Source: Ascaris suum
Taxonomy: Eukaryota; Nematoda; Chromadorea; Rhabditida; Ascarididae
DNA length: 64,000 nt
Direction of reading: 5' to 3'
NCBI GenBank assembly: GCA_013433145.1
Contig: CM024178.1
Location: 9,719,260-9,783,259 of the forward strand
Below are positions 55,796 to 64,000 of the stretch, in pieces. Below the pieces are notes generated by a model. That model was not told the DNA's origin and did no database searches. It saw only the letters and a program-made list of their open reading frames with translations. The translations under genes were made by a program, and so were the position numbers. Numbering within the stretch: the stretch's first letter is position 1; every line of letters starts with the position of its first letter.

Positions 55796-57260
55796 CAAAT
55801 GCACTGTGCACGCACACACACGCAAAGTGCACAAACGGAATGTGCATGCGCACACTCTGTGCACGCAAACACACTGTGCACACGCACACACATACTGTGT
55901 ACGGGCACACACATGCTGTGCACACGCAGAGTGTGCAGGCGCACACTCTGTGCACGCGCACACACGCGTTGCAGGCACACACCGTGCACACACACCGTGC
56001 AGCCGTACGCACATGCTGTGCACACACACAAACGGTGCACACACACTGCATGCGCGCGCACACACTGTGCACGCGCCATACTGTGCACGCACACACACAA
56101 ACACACTGTGCACACGCACGCTGCGCATGCACATTCCTCTGCATGCGCACACACACTGTGCACACATACACACTATTTTGCACACACTCTACACCCACAC
56201 ACACAACGTGCAGCCGTACACACATGTCGTGCACGCGCACGCACACTGCGCAGACACACTGTGCACACATACACATTTAGTGTACACACACTCACACAAC
56301 ACACACACACACTGCACACAGCAAGTGTGCAGCCGTACACACTTGCTGTGCACACACACATACTGTGCAAGCGCACAAACACGCTATGTACGCGCGCGCA
56401 CGTGCTGCGTGCACACAGAATGTGCTGGCGCACACTCTGTGCTCGCGCACACAGACTGCACACACACTGCACACACACTGTGCACACACAATGTGCAGCC
56501 GTGCACATTTGCTGTGCACACACACATACTGTGCACGCGCACACACGCGTTGCACACACATCGTGCAGCCGTACGCACATGCTGTGCACACACACAAACC
56601 GTGCACACACTGCATGCGCACGCACACACTGTGCACGCGCGCACACTGCTGTGCACGCACACACAATGTGCGCGCACAACACATACTGCCCCACGCACAC
56701 ACATCGTGCATACACACGATGTGCAGGCGCACACTGTGCACGCGCACACACACGTGTAGGCGCACACGCACACTGCGGACGCACACATTGTGCGCACACA
56801 AAGTGTATGCACACAGGTACCGTGCTCCCGCGCACACACGCTGTGCACACACAATGTGCACGCAAACACACTATGCACACGCACAAACACGCTGTGAACG
56901 CGCGCACGCAAACTGTGCACGCACGTACTTTCCACGCGCACGCGCACCATGTATGCGAACGCAAAAACGCTGCGCACGCACACATGCTGTGCACGTACAC
57001 ACTCTGCATAGGCACGCACACGGTGCACACACACTGCGTACGTACACACTCTGTACGCGCAGACAGACTATGCACGCGCACACACTTTCACATGCACACA
57101 GACACTGTGGACGACTGTACTGTGCACACACACCATATGTGCACCACTTTGCACACACACCGTGTATGCACACACACAAACACACTGCGCACGCACACAT
57201 ACTGTGCACACACACGCACTATGCACATCACACACGCATACTCCACACGCGACACAATCC
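55796..57260. repeat. CA/TG-rich minisatellite built on GTGCAC, ~1.4 kb
   Basis: Degenerate repeats of CACACACTGTGCACGC type run almost without break. They are mainly alternating purine-pyrimidine steps with frequent GTGCAC palindromes and a recurring GTGCAGCCGTACGCACATGC segment in several higher-order copies (for example near 55995, 56205, 56325, 56565). It has few TA-containing stops, so frames of 150-540 residues stay open on both strands (for example 55799-57415 plus and 56173-57081 minus), encoding only His/Thr/Ala/Cys/Val repeats. I treat these as artefacts. Alternating Pu-Py DNA of this kind can adopt Z-form. Confidence 0.95.
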
Positions 57261-58530
57261 TACATCACCCGCCATCCCATCTCCCCTTTCCTCCTTGTAC
57301 ACACAAGCTACACCCAAAATCAGGCATAACATATCACATCATGTCGTTAACGCCAGAAACCACACCCACCACACACACTCCGCCATCAAACATTCATTAC
57401 TCATCACATTGTTGAACGATATATATATAGGATCATGTGGACTTCCCCAACACAGTGACACCTCACACAGCGTATATACAGCACTAAACACTGAAGGAAC
57501 AGAGACACTCACCGCAAGCACACACCATCATTCTCCCCCTACACAGTACCTGTATTCACACACACCACATACACAGACACGCACACACACATACGCGCAG
57601 ACACAGACACAGCACAACGATCCACTCCGCCGGAATCCCAACACATACAAACACACACATACATGCCATATTGACCACATTAGTTGATCGATATACACCC
57701 TCATGTACACTCGCTAGGAGATTTAAGGTATATACACAACACTCTAAACACTAGAACAAAGAACTAAACCGTGATAATGCGAACCTCTCTTGCATACACA
57801 TTTACGATGCTGGAGATACCCCAACTATTAAGCAACACCTCTAAGAGTTGAAACACAACAACGATAACACTACCCGAAGAAAGAGAGAAAGAAAGGAGGA
57901 TAAGAAACTCAGAGGAATATGGGCAGAAGTGAGGAAACGAACCTCTACTGTCTCTATGGTTTTTATTTCAGTACTTGTGCTAGGCACAAGGGGGTTTCCG
58001 CCCCCTCGTAGCCCCCCCGCAAGGGAGGCTGCTGTCCCCTTCACCCTCTGCTTTCATCCACGTACAGCCGTTGTTGTGGATATCACACCACACACATCAC
58101 GTACATGTTAAAACCTGTACACAATCCCTCTCGACGCCACAGGTGATAAACTAATAGCGCAGAGGTGCTACAACGAAACTCATTATTAAGGCGGCAAGCG
58201 GAGCTTGAAGTAGCGCTTAACTATGAATAATAGCATATGTGCACACTTTTCAACCATTTACGCCACACCCTCCACACCAAAAATATACCCTGATAGACAC
58301 CCCCCCCCCCCCATTTACGCATTTCAGCCATTAACGCTATCTACACCTATCCATAAAAATACTCATCTTTTCTCACAGACCACATCTTTCAAAAGTTCCC
58401 GCAAGACAGCAAGGGAAGTAATACACAACAGACTCGCGCCTTCGGCGCTCGGAAAGACAGAAGACGAAGATATGCATAACAGAAACGACGTTGTCGAAAA
58501 GGTAAAATGGCCTACGATCTTCTGTATTAA
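57261..58530. other. C/A-rich non-coding stretch with a GC-rich hairpin block
   Basis: Diluted CACACA sequence continues to about 57700. At 57980-58060 a GC-rich block has a GGGGG/CCCCC inverted pair (AAGGGGGTTTCCGCCCCCTC) followed by a C run and AAGGGAGG. A GCGCC-TTC-GGCGC hairpin lies near 58436-58449 and a C run at 58300-58311. No exon is supported. Confidence 0.5.
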
Positions 58531-61500
58531 TTAGATTGTCGCATCGTCCATTGTCTCACATTCTCTATTAATTGCTGAATTATCATTAATTAACGCATGT
58601 TGCGCTTCATCACTTCTCTGAAGTGCCTCTATAAGGACAGCCATCCCACCTGAGTTACCACTTCAGATTGTACGGTACAAAAAATGAATAAATGAAGCCG
58701 TAAGAGAGCACCTGCGGGATTACATTGTGCTTTAGCAACGCATGGAGCCGTTACATCATTACGTGCTTTCACATAGCCGGATTCACAATGGCAACCAGGA
58801 TTACACGTTGCGGAACAAAGCGGTACCGATGGTTGCCCACAGTATTCAGGACATAAAGAACCACATGAATTCCATATAGCATGCGGATCCGAACAAGTGC
58901 ATCGTTGATGTAATGGTCCCAAAATTGTTGGTGACGATGAACGGCAACATTTCTGGAAATCAACTTCTTCAACCTTCGTTCAGAATGCTACAGCTCTAGC
59001 TGGAACGTTTTCCGCAGTATTCTGTTTCCATCTCGGAGAGCGAGCTAATGTCATAAAGTTAATAACCTTACCTTCATTGACAAAACCATGGCAACGAGCG
59101 AATGCTTTCACGAGATTTTCCATCTCCTTCTTAATTCTTTTCTTCTTTTTGCGAGTCCTGGATGCTACAGCATAATAATCAAGTGAGCAGAGACCGGTAA
59201 GTAAAATGAACCTAACAAAGAAAATAAACTCATATTCAGAGCATCGTTTTCTTTCATGATTTGCTGCGTGAAGCCTCCTTTTCATCTATCACCTTCGATA
59301 AGGAATGCCATAGAGAGAGAATTGCTTGATCGGGCAGACGGCTGGCATATCAATCGTCCAAGTAAGAATCGATGAATGGATTGAATCAACTAACCCTTTA
59401 TGCAGAACCTCTACAATTTGTCTGCTAGCTCTTCATTCTTGGCTTTTTTGGAGGAGGAGGGAATGGATCTGATCCCCAATAGAAGGCTAAAAACTTACCT
59501 GTTGACTTTGGCAATCGGAATCATAGTTGCACATTTTACCATTTACGTCATTTGTAGTGATAGGGCAACCGCTAATTACTGAAAAAACAACCACACTATA
59601 GAGAAACAACAAAAAAATTAAGCAACGCTCTTGCAGTAATACTACTTTTCCACATTGCAACAATCGTTGGAGTGGAAGAGTTTTAATCATTGCATAAAGT
59701 ATATTATGCAGCATGTTTTTTACTCTTATATAGTTCCTGCCATGCCAACCTCCATTCTTTTACAAATGGCTTTTCGATAAGAACGGGAAGAGATAACCGT
59801 CAATGCATTAAAATCCACCCCAAAAACGGTCTAAGACAGAAGGTATAAAACAAAGTCTGTCGAGAAATACATGAAATAAGAAAGGGAATTAAACCGACCT
59901 GTTCCCGTAATGGAAGCTAAAATTGTAGTCGGTAACCGATTTGTTATAAGTGGGCATTGATTGAGGTGAACGCATCGTGATGTAGGCCAATTTATAGCAT
60001 CTTCGAATATATATCCTAAAATATAATGATGGCCAATTTATTACGGTGGATTAGTTACGCAAATAGTTGGTAAACGGTTAGCAATTTGTTGGATTTTTCA
60101 ATTTCTACATTACAATAACCACTGAGTATTAAGGTAGAAGATAAAACATTACGGTTCTTATCGCATTAAGATAATATTTAAGGTAAAAGAGTATTATGAC
60201 AAGTTCTTATCATGAGTATACCTCAAACGGATTCATATACTATTTTCAAAAGCTGTCACTTCAAGATGGAGAGTTTCCTGTCGGAAATATAGGAAGATGT
60301 ATCCACTGCTATGAAGCTGTATTCAATTGATAGTAACTTCAAGAGATCTCTACGCTAACTACCTTCAGAATAAACGTTAGTATTCTGTAAAGGTAGATAG
60401 AGGTTTACCAATAAATAAATGTAATAACATATCAGTGAACACCTGTCTTAGCTTCGAAGAGTGTATTTCCGTGCTAATCTCATGTGCAAATTCATTCTTG
60501 TAAAGACAGCTGCAATGAGCAGCATGGTATAAAACAGGGATTAGATGGTCACCTCACTGCTGAGCTTATCCTAGTCAAAAGAAGAGACGTAATAGCATAT
60601 CGAAATTAATCGATGATGAGGAAGCTTAAATTTGAGTTATTAAAAAATTGAAGTAAATTGTTTCACCGGCTTTACAGAAGCAACCCGCTACGCAAGGAGT
60701 GCAGGTTTGTGGTACTCGATTATTGCAACCCAATGGACATGACGATGCACATGATTGATATTCTTTTAATGGATCGGTACACCACGCTTGTGAAACGCAT
60801 TCAGCAGGAAGAACACAACGAGAGTTCGGATCTCCAGCATCAAGGAGCACATAAGGGTCACGACATGTACATCCGCTTGTGCAATCTGCACTTGAACATT
60901 TCGCCGTTGGATTTGCACAACTTCGTGCACAACTGAAATATTATAGTAAAACAGATTTTGAATGACAGATTTATTGGGGAGGAACAATTAAAGTTGAACT
61001 AGAAGTGAGGGTTTTAGAATTTCTATTTGTGCAGATTGAAAATTTCCATTAGTTCCAAAATTTTTAGAATATGAAACCATCAAAACCACCAATACAGCTA
61101 TTGTAGAAGAAACAGAATATAAGCTCAAACTATTTCTAGATATCAATCACTGACTTTTTCTGTAACTGAAAAAATTTGAAAAAAATATAAATTATACAAA
61201 TTGCAAAACTTATGGCCGAATGGACGTCTTAAAAAGTTTCAAATATGTTTTTAACATTGAAGTGCAATAATACGACCATCCTCTCTTGCAACTTTGTATG
61301 CTTTAAATAACTCTACCAATTTTCCTTAATAGAGCTGACGAAAAAGGTCATATCGAAAAATGGTCTCGAAAATAAGATCCGATACTCCTGACTTCACCCG
61401 AGGTACATATGCAAAAATGTGCTTGTGAAACTAACTTTAGAGAGAAACAAGAAATCCACTGTTTGCGTGGATCGCTGCAAGTTTGTTGACTGCTTATGTA

Positions 61501-63875
61501 TGTAGAGCATTGTCGAGGCAGTACACATTCTGAGTTGTGGTTATTCGCGTCTTGCAAAATATAAGGGCTGCGACAAAAACATCCGGCCATACATCGCCCA
61601 CTGCATGAACCTCCTAACCGGTTATTACATCCGGCTGCAAGTGATTAACTCATCACTATCACGAAATAAATTTATTTGATACAACTCATAGTTTTCCTGG
61701 GTTCGATTCGGCCTCTTAATGTATTTTCCAAGGCGCAGACCGTGCTAAAACATCTCCTTTCTCCCCTTTCCTTCCAACTGTTTCTGTAATTTCCTCATCG
61801 GGAACAGAACTGTTAAGCGCTGCGGGTTTTTGATCACTTATGGTAAATGTATTAAACTCCTTCCTTCCCTACTCGGCTCTTTAATCTTCCCCTTCCACAT
61901 AAATTTTTTCGAGCATTGTACATATATTCACCCCCTCCTTTATTTGGGAAGAACTGATAGCCGAATTACACGCCATAATACCTTGGACGTCAGCCGAATC
62001 ACCTTATGTATTCGTGCCACTGTTGTACATTCCATACTGCCGACACACACGGAGTTTCTGATGGCATGAAATAATTCAAAATGCTATCAGGACAATGATC
62101 GTTTCATTTTATGTACATATACCTAAAAAGAATGAAAAACTTCACCTGGACAAGACGAGCCACATACTTGAAAGTTTTTCAGTGGATCGCTGCACTGAAT
62201 TACATGTGGATGTACAGACGATGAGCTATCGTAGGGATCGATATAGCGAACATTGCCAGATGGCGCATATTCAATGGTTCTTGTTGATGGCTGAACGACT
62301 GCCGGATCGAAAGGTTGAATGAAGCTAACGCGTTCGAATCCGCCCGGAATTTGTGAAAAACGCGAATGCATATTTCTTTGTGCTATACGAGGGCATTGCG
62401 CTGGTAAAATACATCTGCAAATGGAAACGTTTTTCTATACTTTTAAATTATTGTGTTTATCTGTAGGCTACAAAATTAAAATAATAATTAAGTTCTGTAC
62501 AATTATTAGACCACTGCCAATAGAAATCCACCGAATATTTATTCGATGAATCGGGCAGTATTTGAGGTTGCAAAACTATTAGTAAATGTTTCAGATAAAC
62601 TTATGTGAAATGAGCTTATTGCATCGGAAACCGATATGGGGTATAAATATCCAGCTGAAAGTAATAGAATATCTAAACTGACTGTCTGACTTTATTTCCT
62701 TTAAGGAGCTGAAAAGTCCTTGCAAATAATTTAATATTATCTTTAATCTTTAACCAATAAAAATTCTTTTATTCCTTTAGTTTTGATTAAACAAACAATT
62801 AATATCAATAAATTGATGCAAAAAAGATCAAACTACTAATATTTAATTTAATCGCCAACGCTACATGCAATCATTTTTAGCTGTTTTCAAAATGTGAACA
62901 TAAATATAATGAATATTGCCAGTAGTGGATAAAAGGAGTACAACTGAGGCATTTCCGCTCTCATCTTCTACCTTTGTCTCCTTTACTTTCATTGCATTTT
63001 TCGAGAGATTCAGGTTTATGATTTTCTTAATAACTCGAAGCAAATCTGTAAAGGTAATAGAATTGGAAATTGAAATTGCATTCACCTTGAGTTTGCTGGA
63101 TCGGCATCGTTTTCGATAATATATGGTATTTTACAAAAGCAACCAGATATGCATTTTTCATTGCAAAGTTCACGTGGAATGTTTCGATTGCCACATGATA
63201 TAGGACATGCAGATCCACATGCTTTATACTCACGAAGACTGTCTGTGCAATGTTCCGTTACATCAACATTTTCTAAGGTACACTGCGATTGGAGTATACA
63301 TGGAGAATGCAGATCGGTGTTACGACGAATGAAACCTGAATTTGTATATCTAATCAAAACTTGTGCTAAGAACAATAAAACAGCACTAGTATGTATTATT
63401 TAACTATTTAATAACTTAATTTACATATTACTCTAATAGTTGTTAAAACATCGACATAACGGCATCAGCAAATTTTTTCAAATGTTCAAAAAACTTGCAG
63501 TTTCGGCACTAAGCTAGACCGTATTCCAATCTTTTAAAGTTAGATAGAAGACAATCGATGCGTGGGCGAGGGTTAGTCACAACGTAGCTTTCTTGGCTCG
63601 TCGACTAATTTCTTCCTCAGTTGCTTTCGTCGCTGGAGACCATTTAGGTATTTCAAATATTACATCTATCTAATGATAGCGGAATGAGAGAAAGAAAGAG
63701 AGATGGGGGAGAAGAAGCGGAAATAACGAACCATCACGACAATGACATCCTCCACGACATTCACCATGTGGGCATGAGGTCGATGAGTTGGATACGCATG
63801 TCGGTTGACACGGATCAAAGCATTTCACGTATCGCTCATTTGGACCACACGTTGCCAGATTTGTCGATGGTGCGT
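58531..63875 (-). CDS. Secreted multi-domain protein with six TIL protease-inhibitor domains and a WAP-like module (5' end outside window)
   Basis: Nine minus-strand exons: 63875-63732, 63335-63086, 62414-62146, 61634-61436, 60932-60667, 60015-59899, 59578-59499, 58952-58712, 58628-58531. Phases match throughout and give 553 residues to a TAA. Six trypsin-inhibitor-like domains each show the ten-cysteine pattern, e.g. CTDSLREYKACGSACP...CISGCFC...CILPAQC. Between domains 5 and 6, exons 7 and 8 encode a six-cysteine WAP-like module (GCPITTNDVNGKMCNYDSDC then KCC). TIL domains are small secreted serine-protease inhibitors, and loops between cysteines 5 and 6 differ (PHGE, NEK, SGR, SSAD, TP, SAT), suggesting different targets or loss of function in some. 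A linker of about 50 residues in exon 3 lacks cysteines. The tail after the last domain is acidic and ends MDDATI. The signal peptide is not seen, so the start lies right of 63875; the first border (GAAG acceptor) is tentative. Confidence 0.93.
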
Positions 63876-64000
63876 CTTCAAGTGAGCGATGATAAATTAA
63901 AGAAACAAACGACTATGAATTTCTATGCACTCAGTTGAATTTAGAACGGCTTTTGGAAGGCTGATAAGGGTGATCTGATAAACTTAGAAGGGAATCTGAA
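63876..64000 (-). other. Window edge, probable intron of the TIL-domain gene
   Basis: The minus-strand frame of the first visible exon stays open for about 30 nt beyond the GAAG acceptor, then meets a TAG, so an upstream exon outside the window is required. No ATG is seen in frame. Confidence 0.5.

Noticed and set aside
56173..57081. 302-residue Cys/Val-rich minus-strand ORF
   Set aside because: It is the complement of the same repeat; its cysteine-rich look is produced by TGTGC units, not by a TIL or toxin-like domain.
55722..57687. Long plus-strand ORFs (345, 538 and 440 residues)
   Set aside because: They are overlapping frames across a CA/TG repeat with few stop codons, encode only His/Thr/Ala/Cys repeats, and several frames on both strands are equally open.
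58629..58711. Read-through C-terminus of the TIL protein (NPAGALLRLH...)
   Set aside because: A GTGCTC donor at 58711 joins in phase to an exon at 58628 with a more protein-like acidic tail; intron retention remains possible.
58980..59285. 101-residue minus-strand ORF inside the TIL gene
   Set aside because: It lies in the intron between exons 7 and 8, is lysine-rich and lacks cysteines; the two flanking exons join in phase without it.
61685..61705. Possible tRNA T-arm (GGTTCGATTC)
   Set aside because: No matching acceptor, D or anticodon stems could be found around it.

Overview
The window looks like nuclear DNA of a nematode. It is AT-rich. Its genes are split by short to medium introns with GT donors and TTTCAG or TTTTAG acceptors without a recognisable branch point. 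Several predicted starts lie 25-75 nt after an acceptor-like TTTNAG, as expected for spliced-leader trans-splicing. The gene content (divergent nematode PP1, SLC46-type transporter, multi-TIL secreted inhibitor) also fits. I cannot fix the species; a parasitic nematode is plausible but is an inference. I saw no bacterial genes, tRNA, rRNA or CRISPR.

Region by region: 1-25 kb is mostly non-coding AT-rich DNA with microsatellites, a perfect 63-bp palindrome, two copies of a dispersed MITE/SINE-like repeat and a cluster of three CRE-like TGACGTCA sites. It also holds low-confidence coding patches at 0.9-1.8 kb (+), 4.6 kb (-) and 18.4-19.8 kb (+). At 25.5-33.1 kb (+) lies a complete seven-exon PP1-type Ser/Thr phosphatase. 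The stretch 33-40.7 kb is mostly non-coding, with a third copy of the dispersed repeat inside a pair of ~157-bp direct repeats and one candidate coding ORF at 37.6-37.9 kb. At 40.8-48.2 kb (+) is a twelve-exon SLC46/PCFT-like major facilitator transporter. At 48.9-51.4 kb (+) is a probable two-exon orphan gene.

Strand use then flips. At 53.5-54.6 kb (-) is a Cu/Zn-superoxide-dismutase-like gene that has lost most metal ligands. At 55.4-57.7 kb are a purine-rich tandem repeat and a 1.4-kb CA/TG array built around GTGCAC; this array makes long spurious ORFs in many frames. From 58.5 kb to the right edge (-) is a secreted cysteine-rich protein with six trypsin-inhibitor-like (TIL) domains and one WAP-like six-cysteine module, cut at its 5' end by the window border.

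The genes do not form an evident pathway. The strongest leads are the probably non-catalytic SOD-like protein, the six-TIL protein with its inserted WAP-like module, the CRE cluster upstream of the phosphatase, the dispersed repeat family and the orphan genes. Exon joins were worked out by hand from reading frame, intron phase and splice consensus; no alignment or search was run.
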